Assembly (NCBI GenBank): GCA_020466095.1 | Contig: CM035809.1 | Coordinates: forward strand, 22,517,442-22,581,441 | Direction: 5' to 3' | Source of the DNA: Chlorops oryzae | Taxonomy: Eukaryota > Arthropoda > Insecta > Diptera > Chloropidae | Length of the DNA stretch: 64,000 nt | Part shown: piece after piece, positions 10,441 to 23,428 of the stretch | How the letters are laid out: every line of letters begins with the position of its first letter | Position numbering within the stretch: position 1 is the stretch's first letter | Position numbers and translations under genes: made by a program | Notes under the pieces: model-generated | Database searches by the model: none | Told to the model about the DNA's origin: nothing | The model's input: only the letters and a program-made list of their open reading frames with translations

Positions 10441-12880
10441 ATGGGGCATCATGTACTGTCAAAATTCTTTTGTCTTTCTTAAAAAACATGTCCTAATCTA
10501 GTCTCCTGGAGCCGCTGATCATTTCCATACCAATTTCTAATGGGATATCTTGACTTTTATTCAAAAATTTCGCAATCTTGGGAATACGTTTTTTGATTTT
10601 TTTGAAAAATCACAATTTTTCTTTTCATAATTATTTTTAATGATTGTTAAGGCCTTTGGTCAACAATCATTAAAAAACATAATTAAAGGGCCGAAAAAAA
10701 AACATTATTATTTTATATTTTCAATCCGAACTTTTTTGAATTTGAATTATCAATTTTTCATTATTCAGAAATTTTATATTTCCAATTTATGATTTCTTTT
10801 TATTCAACAATCAAGAATAAAAGAAATGAAATTTTTGTCCAATCCGTAATTAGTCCCAAGAATATTGCTGAAAATATTATTACTGCCGATCCCTGAATTT
10901 AATATACATTATTAGTATTATTCTAAGGCAGACATAGCAACATTTGACCTTTCTATCTGCACGCTTACTAACCACTTCAAAAATTTTGTGGCACTTTTGA
11001 ATATTAATTTTCTGAAACTTTTATTCGGAAACCTCTTTCCACTAAAGCTCATTGGGTCAATTCTCGTTTTACCGGCCCCTATTCTAAAGATAATTCCAGA
11101 GCTATGCTCAGCACCATTCTACAATGCTACTCCTTTTTTCCACTCAATCTACAATTGATCTTCATTCTCTGACTCTTATCGAATGTATTGATCGATCGCA
11201 AATTTCAACCAAATCGATATATCTCTTTTAAATAAATTTGATTGATCACAAAATCAGCATGTGTACGACTGGTAGCAGCAGCATTAAAAGCATAAAGTCC
11301 ATTTCCACCTGCAAAATAGCAAGGAATTTGACTCGTCATCGACATCGGAATCGGAATCGAACGAAGTCAAGTCATCATCATCATCGAAAGCATCTGCACA
11401 TGCACATTTCCGAAAATCATTTCCAGACAGGTTCTCCTTTTTTTCGCTATTAATTTTTATTAACCTTTGAGATGTTCGAATTCCCTAAGTTATTTCGATT
11501 GGACATGGAATGGAGTGTTTATTGCTACATAAGAAAAAATTAAAGAAGAGATAAAAATGAACTGCCAGACATTGACCAGAGATTCACAGTAGGCAAATAA
11601 CAATTCGAAGTGAATACAAGGGCCACAGGGTATTTTGCCCGTCTTCCTGTTCCCATCCGATCCTTTCGAACTCATTCAATTTCTTACTGCTCTACTGCTT
11701 ACTCTACTCTATCCCATCCTTCTCTGTTCTGTTCTGTTCTTCTCTGAAAGTTTCATGAAAGTCCGATTTTCTGCTCCATTCGCCATGTCGTCGTTCATCA
11801 TATCATTTAAACTATGACGGTGCTGATGACGACGTCATCATCAACATGCTTCATTGCATCGTTGATCGAGCGTTTGCTGCACAGACCGAATGGCGAATGG
11901 CGAAAGATGAACGAGCGAGCAGAGCCTAGAATGCCAAATGTTCAATGGGTTGGATCATTGGGCGAACTTTTAGACTTCTGAGGCGTTTTAGCCATTTTCA
12001 TTTGTCTTTTTCTCCCCATTTTTTTTTTAATTTTTTTCTCTTTTTTTTGCAATTTTTTTGGACACCCAAACGAGCACAGTTTTCGTTGATTTGTTGGCCA
12101 GTTCATTCTTTCGATCGTTGGTTTGTTTGTGGCACCTCGCAGGAACAGGCAGATGAGCAACTTCAGACACATTTACCTCGAAGTTTGGCTTGTTCAAATC
12201 CGAGATTTACTCTTCTTCGCTGGGATGCTGCCATGGTGCTATATGGTGCTATGGTGCTATGCTGTTTAACACGCAAACGAAGAAGATATCTGTCTATCCG
12301 TCTGTCCATCTGTCCGTCTGCCTGTCGTTCTTTTTCTCTGCTTGACTTAAATACTATTTTAGTCTGGTATCTCGTTCTGTCTGGACTCTTCGTGCTGTCC
12401 GTCTTTCTGTCTTTCTGTCTGATTGTCAGTTCGTAAGTCAGTTCATTTGTTGCTTTGCCTCATTCAAATTCTACAATTTCGTTATGTTTTTGTCGACAGG
12501 AAACATCCACACCACACATTTGGTCGGCTTGGTCACTTCGAAGCTCGAACAAGGCGCTGCATGTTCTCGTACAGCATTTTAGAGCATCATGTGCAAAGTG
12601 CTCGTAATGGTACCTGTAGCTCGCTCTCAGCTGTACGGTATTAGTAAGAGTACACACACACACACACATTGAGGTACCCAGGGACAGACAGCAGACCCAA
12701 TAATACAGGATAGATAGCGGACTGCCATTCTCAAAAGTGTGGTCGTACATTTGCCTTGCGCGATGCACATTTGCTTAAGATCCATTTACGCCTTCTTCGG
12801 CCCAGCTCTTCGTTCCCTCAATCACTGCCTCGGGAATGGGTTGGAATGGGTTGAAATGGAATGACCAACGAACTAGCTAA
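10441..12880. other. Intergenic, no gene supported
   Basis: The stretch holds AT-rich DNA, CATCAT and TCTG/GTCT-type simple repeats (near 11375 and 12290-12430) and an AC run near 12652-12670. The longest frame (163 codons, 11945-12436) is dominated by Phe/Leu from poly-T and Ser/Cys/Leu from TCTG repeats, and I do not accept it as a gene. Confidence 0.5.
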
Positions 12881-12889
12881 CAAACCCAA

Positions 12890-13015
12890 CTACTTACTTG
12901 ATGGGCTGACTAACTGACTGACTGACCGACTGAGTAACTGACTGACTACCTGACTGGCTGACTGATTGACTAACTGACTACCTAACTAACTGACTGACTG
13001 GTCGGACTGTTAAGT
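12890..13015. repeat. (GACT)n tetranucleotide array
   Basis: Repeated GACT/CTAA variants such as CTGACTGACTGACC and CTAACTGACTACC cover this interval. The array is interrupted and diverged. Confidence 0.85.
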
Positions 13016-13189
13016 TGCAAATTATTTGCACACATCAAATAAAATGTGGAAAACGACTCTAGACTCTAGAATTAAGTCCTACAAAATTAAATGCCCACTC
13101 AAGCTGAGATTTTGCGTTAGCCAACAAAAATAATAACTAAATAAATAGAAAGAAAGAAAAGTCGAAATAAAACAGACACCCAATTGAGT

Positions 13190-13430
13190 CAGATATGAGT
13201 ACGATAGGAGTCATATATGGCTCATATTAAGAAGGAAATAAGAGTCATATATGAGAGAAGAAAGAGTCATATACTTATAACTCCAAAATGTTTTCCTTCG
13301 TTATATGACTTCGGACTCATATAAGACGACCTTCGCAAGAATTGAAACACGATCTTAAAGACCCTTAGAAGAGTTCATTATGAGGTCTCCGAGACTCCTA
13401 CAAGGTTTTATATATGAGTCTTTTAGGACT
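13190..13430. repeat. GAGTCATATATG-rich repeat
   Basis: The word GAGTCATATATG and its complement occur at least five times in both orientations. It looks like the remnant of a short inverted-repeat element, but I could not place its ends. Confidence 0.4.
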
Positions 13431-13639
13431 GAGAATGTTTGCTGGGAAGAAAAGAAAATAATATTAGGGCAGATGAAACTTTTGGCGCGATCTACAGTTC
13501 TCCAAAGGGTATTCGGATTGAGAAGAAATCGAATCACAGTTTTTGGGAAAAAACGGGAAAATTGAAACTCGCTCCTAAATGCAAGGATGTACAAAGAAAC
13601 GCGAGAAGCTTTTGTAATAACTAATGCCCATCCTGAAAT

Positions 13640-14012
13640 ATTCGTCTGCGTCACCACTCTCAAAAAGCTCTGGCCCACCTTCAACAAAAACGACTCTAGA
13701 TTTATTCTAACACTTTCTCGTACCGACTGTAGATCAATTCCAGGTACTATAACCGGTCACAGTCTTCTTCGCTTAAGCTTAATCAGGCGGACTACGACGG
13801 GTGCAGAAGATCCTCTGAACCTGGGTCACGAGAAACCGTCGAGCACATTCTCTGTCACTGCCCGGTTTTTTGCCAGGGCGAGACTACAACTGCTCGGGGA
13901 ACCCTGGCTCCTTGAATCAGACTGTATGACGGAGTATAATCTGTCTACTCTCCTTAACTTCGTGAGGAGGACTGGCATGTTCCGGTAGTCATGCGACCTC
14001 AAACCCAACCTT
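13640..14012 (+). pseudogene. Jockey-type LINE, ORF2 C-terminal remnant
   Basis: Conceptual reading gives LSRTDCRSIPGTITGH, then after a frame change ETVEHILCHCPVFCQGE, then LSTLLNFVRRTGMF before a stop. The TGH...CxxC-like...EHILCxC arrangement is the C-terminal region of ORF2 in Jockey/I-type non-LTR retrotransposons. At least one frameshift is needed, so the copy is dead. It ends in a TTATTATTATT tail at 14010-14020. Confidence 0.8.
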
Positions 14013-14021
14013 ATTATTATT

Positions 14022-14590
14022 AAGTGGGGGAGTTGTGCGCACCGCGATCCATATTGGGTCTATTGTGTTAACCCCAATGCTATCTTAATTTACTATCCTG
14101 AGGCCCATTATGTATTTAAGCACTGTGGACGGTTTTAAGACGCTCCAATATTTGTAGGGGGCAACAAGCGCCTTCCCAAAGTTAAGGATTCTGCGACTGA
14201 CCAGAGATGAGCAGTCGCAGAGGACGTGTTCTGGCGCTTCTTCGTCCATTTCACAGAATCGGCACACCGATTCATTTGTTAGGCCCAACTTTTTGAGATG
14301 ATATCTCAATTTGCAGTGCCCTGTAAAGTATTCGATAATGATTTTTAGATCTTTCCTGCCGAGATACAGTAATCTATAAGAGATTTGTTTGTCGGGAGTG
14401 ATGAATCTTTTGGCTTGCCTTTGACCTTTTGATTTCATCCAGGAAGAGCGAAAAATCTTTTCCTCCCAGTTCCGAAGAAGTTCTGTACCATGTGACCTTT
14501 GAAAACCCAACCTTATCGAGAGCCTGGTTTAAGAACTGCATTAGTATGGCTACGGAACCTTTGGTTCTATGTCTAGTCACTGTGACCGGC
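14022..14590 (-). pseudogene. Second Jockey-type LINE remnant, opposite strand
   Basis: A 141-codon frame (14085-14510) contains IIEYFTGHCKLRYHL, ESVCRFCEMDEEAPEHVLCDC and ends with STVLKYIMGLRIVN. The CxxC-H-C knuckle and TGH motif mark the C-terminus of a LINE ORF2. The upstream part continues in another frame up to about 14580, so it is frameshifted. Its 3' end meets the tail of the plus-strand copy at 14010-14022. Confidence 0.82.
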
Positions 14591-15189
14591 CAGTTTTATC
14601 TAACCTAACCAGGGTTTTGTCGAAATGTTTTATTCAACGTTGTAACGATCATACCGACAATTTCAGATGGTCCTCATGGATAACAGCTCCTTTTCGTTTT
14701 GCTCTTTTCCAGCTTCTCAAAGAAGGGCCAAATCAAAATAAATCCCTTCACTAGAGTTGTGAAGTCAATTTTTTAATATTCCTGCTATACAATTTGAGCC
14801 GTCCTCCGTAAGAGCACAGGACTTTGAAAAACTCAACTTATGAGAGCTATTCCAAGAAGCTGCACCTTAAGTATGCTCGGTAACCTGTTTTTGTCTATAT
14901 TGCCGGCATTATAACCTAAAGTAATTTGTCGAATTTTTGTCACGTTGTGGGACCGATTTCATTCCTAGGAAAGCCCCTTTTAAATTGCCTTTCAGTTCAA
15001 AGTTTTAGCCAAATCAACAAAATCCTACTTCAACTAGAGCTTAGTAAGCTACAATTTTGTAATATTGTAAGAAATTGAGCCTCCGTAAAAAAACAAATTC
15101 AACTTAGCTATTCCACAAACTCCCACCTAAAAATCCTCAAACGTTTTTTAAATTATGCAAAACTAAAAAATAATTCAGGAATATTCCTG
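14591..15189. other. AT-rich, nothing recognised
   Basis: I see no gene or bounded repeat. The left part may be more of the decayed minus-strand LINE. Confidence 0.4.
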
Positions 15190-15199
15190 GAATGCCTAA

Positions 15200-15795
15200 T
15201 ATTAAGACCTTAAAAGCTTTCAAAAAAAATTCAAAAAGACTTCAAATAAATATTCAAAATATCTCAAAAAATTCAAACAAAAATGAAAAAATTCAAAAAA
15301 TTCAAAATATTCAAAAAATATTCAAAATATTCAAAAAAAAAATGCAAAAAATTCAAAATATTCAAAAAAATTCAAACAAAATTGCAAAATTTCATAAAAT
15401 TCAAAAAAATTCACAGTCAAAAAATTTCATTTTTGAGTTTAATGAATTTTTAAATTTTTTGCATTTTTTTTTTAATTTTTTTGAATATTTTGAATATTTT
15501 TTGAATATTTTTTGAATATTTTGAATATTTTGAATTTTTTTTGAATTTTTTGCATTTTTGTTTGAATTTTTTTGAATAGTTTTGAATATTTTTTGAATAT
15601 TTTGAATTTTTTTTGAATTTTTTTGCATTTTTGTTTGAATGTTTTTGAATATTTTGATTATTTTTTGAATATTTTGAATTTTTTTTTGAATTTTTTTGAT
15701 TTTTTTTGAATTTTTTTGAAATATTTTTTTGAATATTTTTTGAATATTTTTTGAATATTTTTTTTTAACTTTTTTTTCATTTTTTTTTAACATAT
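15200..15795. repeat. Large inverted array of ATTCAAAAA / TTTTTGAAT
   Basis: From about 15200 to 15420 the plus strand is A-rich with TTCAAAATATTCAAAAA units. From about 15430 to 15790 it is T-rich with the complementary TTTTTGAATATTTTGAA units. The two halves can pair as one long hairpin. The right border TTCGAACTCCGAGGCATA is shared with a shorter T-rich array at 31105-31245, so the array travels as part of a dispersed repeat. Frames in it encode only Lys/Asn/Phe runs. Confidence 0.85.
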
Positions 15796-17605
15796 TCGAA
15801 CTCCGAGGCATACCTATTAAAATGTTGAATTGTCAAATTAACAAAAAAAAGCCTACTTAAGTGAATAAAATATTCAAAAAGCACAGTTTAATGCAAAAAA
15901 AATTCCAAAAAAATTCAAAATATTCAAAATCCGAGCTCTACACATACCACTTCACTTTCCCTTTTTCCCAACCTCATTGAAGAATTGATAAGTATTTTTT
16001 TTTGTTCACTGTAATTGCAGTGAAAAACATGAAAAACAATTATCGCTTAATATTGAAAATGAATCATTGATTTATTGATTCATAAAAAGCTTTTTCCCAA
16101 AATTGATTTTACAGCAAAAGGTTTTCCAGCCAACAACTTGCGTATAATGATGCTCTTGGCCTCTTCCGAGAAATTATCAACGGCACAAGAAATGTTATTG
16201 CCAATGATAATTTATCACCCACAAAACTGGCTACTGTTTGGGGTTTCACATGAACTTTTGAATAAAAAAAAAAACACTCAACAAAAAGGAAAAAGAGGCA
16301 AAAAAAATATAGAGTCTAAAGTCCGCATGAAAATCGAATGTGAATAAATTCCATGAAAACTTATCAAATTCGCGACATATGCAGATTTTCTCTATTTTCT
16401 TTTTCTCTCTCTCATCTGAATATGGCCATAGGAGACATATTAATATCACATCAAGGCAAATGTACTTACCCGACAAAACAAAAAAAGAAGGCGCACAAAA
16501 AATTCGAACACTGAGCGCATGCGCGAATCCGCAAACGTCAATGTTGCGCCTCTGCGATGGTCAACTTTGCGTTAGGGGCTACTCAATCGGCTCGGCTCAG
16601 CTGGTCGAAATCGCATGAAATTCGGAAGATCGAAAAAAAATAGAAATAAAATAAAAATAAAAACCGAAAATGCTTAGAGCACAAGTGGGCCGCGATTGAT
16701 GCACGTGAATCGTCGAAAGCGCTGCCACCTTGAGCTTCAATTTGAGAGTTGAGTTCCGTTGAGTTGAATTGAGTGTATCGGCGGCGGCTGGCAGCTCGAT
16801 ATATACAAGCTTCAGCTATAAGGACGGAAGGAAGGAAACAAGGCGGCTGGGCCAAGCTGTCATGCTGTCGCCATTGCTCAGGCACACGCCTGCCCAAGTC
16901 GCTTTCCGAAGTGTTATGCGAAGATATACGCGAATGCGAATAAAATGTGGTCACACAAACACACACACACAGTTGGGGGCTATGGTTGCGGAATAGGCTG
17001 AGTTGATTGTTGAATTGTTTAGTTGCTCGTTTGCTTGCTTGGATGGCTGGCTGGCTGGCTTGTTTAGTAGATTGTTTGGTTGTTGGACAAACGCTTCCAA
17101 CAGACCAATTGTTGCTTTGGTACTTGTGATGGAAATTTATTTTTATTTCACTTCACTTCGGATTGGCTTTTTTTTGTTCACATCTTTTCATTGTTGCTTT
17201 ACTTTGGATTTTGGATTTTCACGCTTATTTACTATTAATTCTATTGTTATTGGAATTTTTGAACATGTTTTTATATTGCAATCATTTTTTTTATTGATTT
17301 TATTTCCTTAAGATTTCTTGTTAATTTTTTTGAGTTTTTTTTTTGAAATTAATTTTGAACTGGAAAGAAAATATTTTTTTTATTTTTAGACCATTTTTTT
17401 TATCATTCTTTCAATTTGATTCTGCTTATTATTTATTGACACAAGAATCTGTAGCTTCAATGAATATTTCTCATGGTTTTGTCATTAGTTATGTTTCTTT
17501 TTGTGATATTCTTGGACTCAATTATTCACTTAATAAAGACGGCATAAGCTTTAACTTCAAAATCATCCTAATATTCCACAGGCTTCCCAATTTTTTCTTA
17601 GTCTA
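15796..17605. other. Intergenic; possible unassigned promoter or 5' exon near 16.5-16.9 kb
   Basis: Most is AT-rich without genes. The part at about 16500-16950 is richer in G and C than its surroundings and has an unbroken 127-codon minus frame and shorter plus frames. None has a domain. It could be the untranslated first exon of a gene whose coding exons lie elsewhere, but nothing in the sequence proves it. A GGCT run lies at 17041-17062. Confidence 0.3.
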
Positions 17606-18092
17606 CACAGAGCAAAAAGTCCACCTAAAATTCCCTATAATCTAGAACAAAATTTAGATGATTTCTCTATAGATTTTATCCAAGAAGACTTCCGTCTTAA
17701 TTTTAGGTGGAATTCCGTCTCAATAAAATTTAGATGATTTCTCGTAGAAATAAGATGGAAATCTTTTTAATTAAATTAAGATGACACCCCATAAAAACTA
17801 GAAATTTAGCATCTGAATAATTTTAAGATGATAATCGGTTAGAAACAAGCAGTTTCTCTTCTCATTTGCACTTTTTATGACATAAAAAAGAGAAGAAGAA
17901 GAGAGAATAAGAAGTTTTCCCCTTAATTTTATTAGATTTCCTTTTCAATAAAATTAAGATGATTTTTAAGATAAAAATAAGATGACTTTCTACTAAATAT
18001 TTCTTCAATCTTGTCCCCTGTCACTCTCCTAGGTCACCATGCAATTTAAGATGGAAATCCTCTTAAATTTAGGGGACATTTTTCGCTCTGTG
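17606..18092. mobile_element. TA-flanked MITE with CACAGAGC ends, 487 bp
   Basis: The ends CACAGAGCAAAAAGTCCACC and the inverted CACAGAGCGAAAAATGTCCC (read from the right) are bordered by TA at 17604-17605 and 18093-18094. Subterminal words AATTTAGATGATTTC and AAATAAGATGGAAATC are repeated many times inside. No coding frame. Confidence 0.8.
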
Positions 18093-18177
18093 TATTCAAA
18101 ATAGTACACATTTTAGTCCTTAGTTTAAGAGAATCTCCCCTAATAAGACAAGGAATATAGAAAAGTTATTTTTAAAT

Positions 18178-18615
18178 TTTACACTGAGAAAAATGTTTGC
18201 ACAAAAAAAAAATTTAACAATTTTTTTCAGTGCATTTCAGTTTTTGTAAAACCTTTTGAATGTCGAACTGGGAATACACTGAAAAAAATTGTTAAAATTG
18301 TCTTTTTAGTTTTGTGGAAAAATTTTTCTCAGTGTAAAAATTAAAAAAAAAATTTTTTGATTTCCTGTTATATTAGCAACCGACCAACGTTTGTTTCATC
18401 TTCTTATCTTAATTAGTTTTTGAGATATAAAATTTTGAAAAAAGGCTTATTAAAAAAGGATTTTCAAGGATATTTCAAGGACCGTTCAAAATTAAAAAAT
18501 CGAAAAAGTAGTCTCCACAGTGTTTTTAGATGGCACCTATCGAAAAATCAACAAAATTTAAAAATTCCTTTCAGGATGCCGCATGCCTTTGCTTAACCCG
18601 CCAGACCCTTATAAG
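18178..18615 (+). repeat. Dispersed repeat A, copy 1
   Basis: This non-coding unit recurs at 24665-25205, 40040-40960, 47830-48055 and 48606-49060, always in this orientation. Shared words in order are CACTGAAAAAAATTGTTAAA, TTTTCTCAGTG (which pair to form a TA-bordered stem-loop), TGTTTCATCTTCTTATC, GGCTTATTAAAAA, TCTCCACAGTGTTTTTAGAT and GATGCCGCATGCC near the right border. No protein frame is conserved. Confidence 0.8.
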
Positions 18616-20180
18616 GAGTTTCTGATATTTAGGAGAGACTTTGAGGAGAAAAAGAATTATTATAGGACCAAGTTTCTGTTTTTAAAAGGCTTAAAAATAA
18701 AAGAATTTTCAGGTTTTTATAAGACATTCAGGGGATATGTCCCCTAAAAGACTGGCTACTACAGATCTTTCATAGAAGGCATGGATAAAGAGCCACATCA
18801 GTTTTTCTTCACTTATTTTGACTTTTAAAGTCCTCTAAATTCTCAACAATCCCATCATCCCAAAAAACATTCATTGCCTTCATCAATGGGATCATTTTGG
18901 TAGGCTTAACCCCAGTTTTTAGCAAATTACTTCGAAATTATTTATCCGAGACTACAGTACAGAGGCCATTTGGAGCAGTTAATTGCATTCTTTCTTATCC
19001 TTAACCCATTAAAAACCAACAACTATATCCCAAACGATTCAAAAAAAAATATGAAATTTTAGGAAAAGTTGAGAAAAGTGCCAGTGAATTTATGGGGGTC
19101 CTGTTCGAATGAGGGTCTATTTTCCATGTTGCGCATTAAACACATTAAACACTAGAGTTTAACCTGCCATTATTTGTTAGCAAAGAATGAAATAAATTTG
19201 AATTTATTGTATCAAAATCTTTTTAAATATGTCTTATAATCTGTGACTTTCAAGCTTAGACCACTCGATGATTCAGTTTAAAATTTCCCTTTTAACTACT
19301 CGTAACTTCATACTAGATAGAGTTATTAAATCTTAAATGTCACATGCTTTGTCAGTCGCTTTCAACTTCCTGCTTTCTGTCCGATCATTGTATAAACGCA
19401 GTTTATTTATTTTTAATCAATTATTATTTCCTCAGGGCAATAACATTTCCAGCTTTTTTAATTTTATCTTTTTTTTTTTGTAAATCGACATGGAAAAAAT
19501 TGCTTAAAAATCAACAATTTATTACATAACATGTGAGCTTCTGGAAATCAGCGGAATTTTTTCGATAAGATTATGAAATAAAAATAAAATGGAGGACGAT
19601 CGAAGATTCTTAAAAATTAGGTTTTATTGAAATCGAAAGATAAAATACTCCAAATTTTTTTTATTATGCTTTGATATGTACATATGTAGGTACGTAAAAT
19701 GTATTTTAAGTTTTAAAAAATTTTTTTTTTTTAACCTTCTTTAGACTTAACAACTAAGACAAAAGCGATTTTGGGATACAAAAGGGCTTAAAGAATGCAC
19801 ATACTGGACATAACATAAATATAACATAAACATAAACATAACATAAACTATAGTGGCCGCAGAGGCTATGCATTACAGTAACTCAAATTGTAAGCAAAGC
19901 TTTAAGTGCAAAAATATGCTGACGAAGTATCAAACGCATTTACCATTTTTAATGCTCCTTGACAACGGCTCGTTTCTGTGACCACCGCACTTAGCATTTT
20001 GTTTAAAGAATAATATGTAAACAGTAGATGTAAGTGCTGGGTGTCAATGACAATTTCCTCTCTTTAATTAAATAAACTTTAAGTCATCGAAATATAAGAA
20101 AAAAGACTGACTTCAGTTGTCTGAACACAGCTCAATCTGGTTGTTTCTTTTATTCAGCCTAACATGATTATCGTCCTTTC
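18616..20180. other. Intergenic, no gene supported
   Basis: AT-rich DNA without bounded repeats except a short ACATAAACATAA run at 19803-19850 related to the array that follows at 20184. Confidence 0.45.
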
Positions 20181-20183
20181 AAA

Positions 20184-20590
20184 CATATCACAAAACATAA
20201 CATAAACATAACATAAACATAACATAAACATAACATAAACATAACATAAACATAACATAAACATAACATAATACATAACATAATACATAACATAAACATA
20301 ACATAAACATAACATAAACATCAAACACATAAACATAACATAAACATAACATAAATAACATAACATAAACATAACATAAACATAACATAAAACATAACAT
20401 AAATAAACATAACATAAACATAACATAAACATAAACATAACATAAACATAACATAAACATAACATAAACATAACATAAACATAACATAAACATAACATAA
20501 ACATAACATAAACATAACATAAACATAACATAAACATAACATAAACATAACAAACATAATTTAAACATAACATTAACGTGACATAACATA
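20184..20590. repeat. 11-bp minisatellite (CATAACATAAA)n
   Basis: About 400 bp of near-perfect CATAACATAAA units with occasional 6-bp shorter or 1-2 bp variant units. It yields three overlapping minus-strand frames of Met/Leu/Cys/Tyr/Val that are simply the repeat translated. Confidence 0.95.
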
Positions 20591-22485
20591 AGCACAACAG
20601 AAAAAAAATTTGAAAAAAAATTACTTCCTACGCCATGTTATCGTTCACAAATCAGAGCATAATTAATGAGAATTATATACCTATTACTTATAATAAATGC
20701 CATCGTTTCGGTTTTATTAAAAAGCAGAAATTTTAATTTTTTGGTCTATTAATTTACTAAATAAATAATTGCTATTTTTGGTCATAGCTCATACGTTCAA
20801 ATTGGATTCTCTCTTCAGAAGAGATACATAGATACATATGTACATATCTATCTATCTGTATCTTTTCTCAGCATTTCACGCTTCTGCAGACATTGACTTA
20901 TTTGCATGACGAATGCGAATGTGTAAAGAAGTTGGAAAATAAATAAATGAAGTTAAAGAAAAAAGGAGAAAAAAAAAAACAAAATGAAAAAAAAAATACA
21001 AGAAATGGGTAAGTAGTACGGCACTCTCAGTCGAAGCACGTTGGTAAGTTATTCTTCTTTTTCCCCAATTTTTTTTTTTTTGTTTTAATCGCTTTATTTT
21101 TTTATTTTCTTATTTTTTTATTCTTTATTTTGTTTATCTTTTTCCTTTGGAGATGGAAGAACTCAAATATATCGTCCGTGAAGTATCTTCGAGTCGTTTT
21201 CTTTTATTTATTTTTTTTATGTGTATTTCTTTTACTTAAACTTATACTTATAAATGACTCTTAATGGCACACGTTAAATGGGTCGATTTGTGCCGAAGAT
21301 GCGAACTCAAATGTACAGAGACAACTTTTGGCTGTTCTTTTTGTCATTGTTGTTGCTTTCGCTTGTTGTTTTTTTATTATTGTTGTTTGTTGTTGTAAGT
21401 AGTTTTGCTTAAGGCTGTTACAATTGACCACAATAAAAAACAAAATTGCATTGCGTTGTTTATGCGATTTTTACCGTTTTTCGAATTTCTCTTCCTTACT
21501 GTCACTCCGTCTCTCCCCATGTCGTGTTTTGTTAATAATTAAAGGAATAACTCAATGCTTTCAACAGAATTCGAATTCGGGAGGAAGAAAATGCATTTTC
21601 GAAATATCATAAAATGAAAAAAAAATAAAATGAAAAAAAAATTTAAAAAAAATTACTTAAGAAAAAATTACAAATCCCACGAATTTCGAATTGAAGAGGC
21701 GCAATTACACCCAAGGATGGATGGATGGATGGATGGATGGTGGTATATGCGTGGCGCAGCCCACAACAATCACGAACAATAACTGCAATAACAGAAACTG
21801 AAACAGCAAAAGGCAACAGTTACACACAAAAACAACAACAACAACAACAACGAAGAAAACACCTTTTCGATCACAGGTGAAAGATAAAAGTTAAAAAATT
21901 ATAAGATACCCACTAGCGAGACGCCTCAAACGGCAAACGGGGGGGGGGGACCGCATCAAAGACGCAAACGACTTCAGTTCAACTGATTTCCCGTTCATCC
22001 GACCGTCTGTTTGCCATTCCGTCTCTCAGTCACACAGTCTCGCTCCGATGCTGAGTACCGTACTTCATATCCCCATGCAAATGTGTAACGCAAAATATAT
22101 TTGAATATTTTGTTCGACTAATGGGTCGCGCCGTGCAAAAAAAAAGGGGGAGGTAGGAGAAAAAAATTTTTGATTTGCAATGCACTTGAAAAATAATTAA
22201 TCAAAATCGAAAAACACATGTTGAAGAAAATAAAAAAAATAAATAAATGAAAAAAAAAACATAATTGAAGTCCATAATCAATGGGGTATTTTTTTTTTTT
22301 GCTTTTTTACTCAACAAATCGATTTGCGAAGATCACGTAAATATCTTCATTTTGTAAGTGACTCCCTTGACCTAAAAATGGAAATCGATTTTGGGATTTC
22401 ACAATTAGCATCTTCAAGACCAGTGACCTCTTAGGCGGATAAAGGTAAAAATAAATAAAATGAAAAATTCGATAAAATTTGGCAA
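20591..22485. other. Intergenic with microsatellites
   Basis: No gene supported. There is a TCTA run near 20848-20858, a GGAT run at 21715-21740, a CAA run at 21831-21850, and a run of nine G at 21941. The interval 21960-22090 is less AT-rich and has CAGTC words, so a non-coding exon or promoter is possible but not shown. Confidence 0.4.
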
Positions 22486-22493
22486 ATATTTAT

Positions 22494-23428
22494 TAGAGTT
22501 TGCAACGGATATCCGGCCACTATCCGTCCGGCCTATTACCGGCCGTGATACCATTATATCGGCCGCCGGATACCGGATACCATCTATATCCGGCCGCCGG
22601 ATACCGGATACCATCTATATCCGACGCCGGATACCAGATACCATCTATATCCGGCCGCCGGATACCGGATACCATCTATATCCGGCGCCGGATACCGGAT
22701 ACCATCTATATCCGCCACCGGATACCGATACCATCTATATCCGGCCGCCGGATACCGAGATACCATCTATATCCGGCCGCCGGATACCAGATACCATCTA
22801 TATCCGGCCACCGGATACCCAGATTACCATCTATATCCGCCACCGGATACCGGATACATCTATATCCGGCCGCCGGATACCAATACCATCTATATCCGGC
22901 CGCCGGATACCAGATACATCTATATCCGGCCGCCGGATACCGGATACCATCTATATCCGGCCGCCGGATACCGGATACCATCTATATCCGGCCACCGGAT
23001 ACCAGATACCATCTATATCCGGCCGCCGGATACCAGATACCATCTATATCCGGCCGCCGGATACCGGATACCATCTATATCCGGCCGCCGGATACCGGAT
23101 ACCATCTATATCCGGCTGCCGGATAGCTCACATTAAACATTTGATATATTGTATTTGTACTAGGATGCAGATTAGAAATTTGGAGCGATTGGAGGAAACC
23201 CGATGCAGTTCAGCTAACAATTTCAAATGTATGCTGTGTCAAAAAAGAACGTTCAAAATTTTTTTCTACCAAACGGCAACGCTCAGAATCATTGCAACGC
23301 CGTTAAATATGACTACTGAACGAAAAATATATAACAAAAAATATTAACTATCCGGCAGCCGGTTATCCGGCCTAGCAGCCAGCCGGATATCCGACATCCG
23401 GCCGGATACACTATCCGTTGCAACACTA
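22494..23428. mobile_element. hAT-type element, 935 bp, 8-bp TSD, with internal minisatellite
   Basis: The left end TAGAGTTTGCAACGGATA and the inverted right end (TAGTGTTGCAACGGATA when reversed) are bordered by the identical 8-bp ATATTTAT at 22486-22493 and 23429-23436. This is the hAT duplication length. Both ends continue into CCGGCC/CCGGATA words. Between them lie a ~19-copy minisatellite (22549-23125) and about 220 bp of unique AT-rich DNA (23126-23345). No transposase is encoded. Confidence 0.9.
22549..23125. repeat. ~31-bp GC-rich minisatellite inside the hAT element
   Basis: About 19 units share CCATCTATATCCGG, CCGCCGG and ATACCGGATA, with 1-4 bp length variants. The CCGG/GGATA words match the subterminal sequence of the host element, so the array most likely grew from the transposon end. 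Each unit holds the palindrome CCGGCCGCCGG. The 31-bp period means that all three frames stay largely open and give repeats of SISGRRIPDTIY. Confidence 0.92.

Noticed and set aside
11945..12436. 163-codon plus-strand frame, longest in the left third
   Set aside because: Poly-T and TCTG repeats give most of its residues; a minus-strand frame overlaps it; no domain or splice context.
20154..20597. Three overlapping minus-strand frames of 78-147 codons
   Set aside because: Translation of an 11-bp minisatellite; composition is only Met, Leu, Cys, Tyr, Val and Phe.
22549..23125. CRISPR-like look of regular ~31-bp repeats
   Set aside because: There are no unique spacers; the units are directly joined, and the context is an insect hAT element.
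22460..23347. 295-codon plus-strand frame with repeated SISGRRIPDTIY
   Set aside because: It is a 31-bp minisatellite read through; two other frames and the minus strand are open as well, and it starts outside the transposon that contains it.
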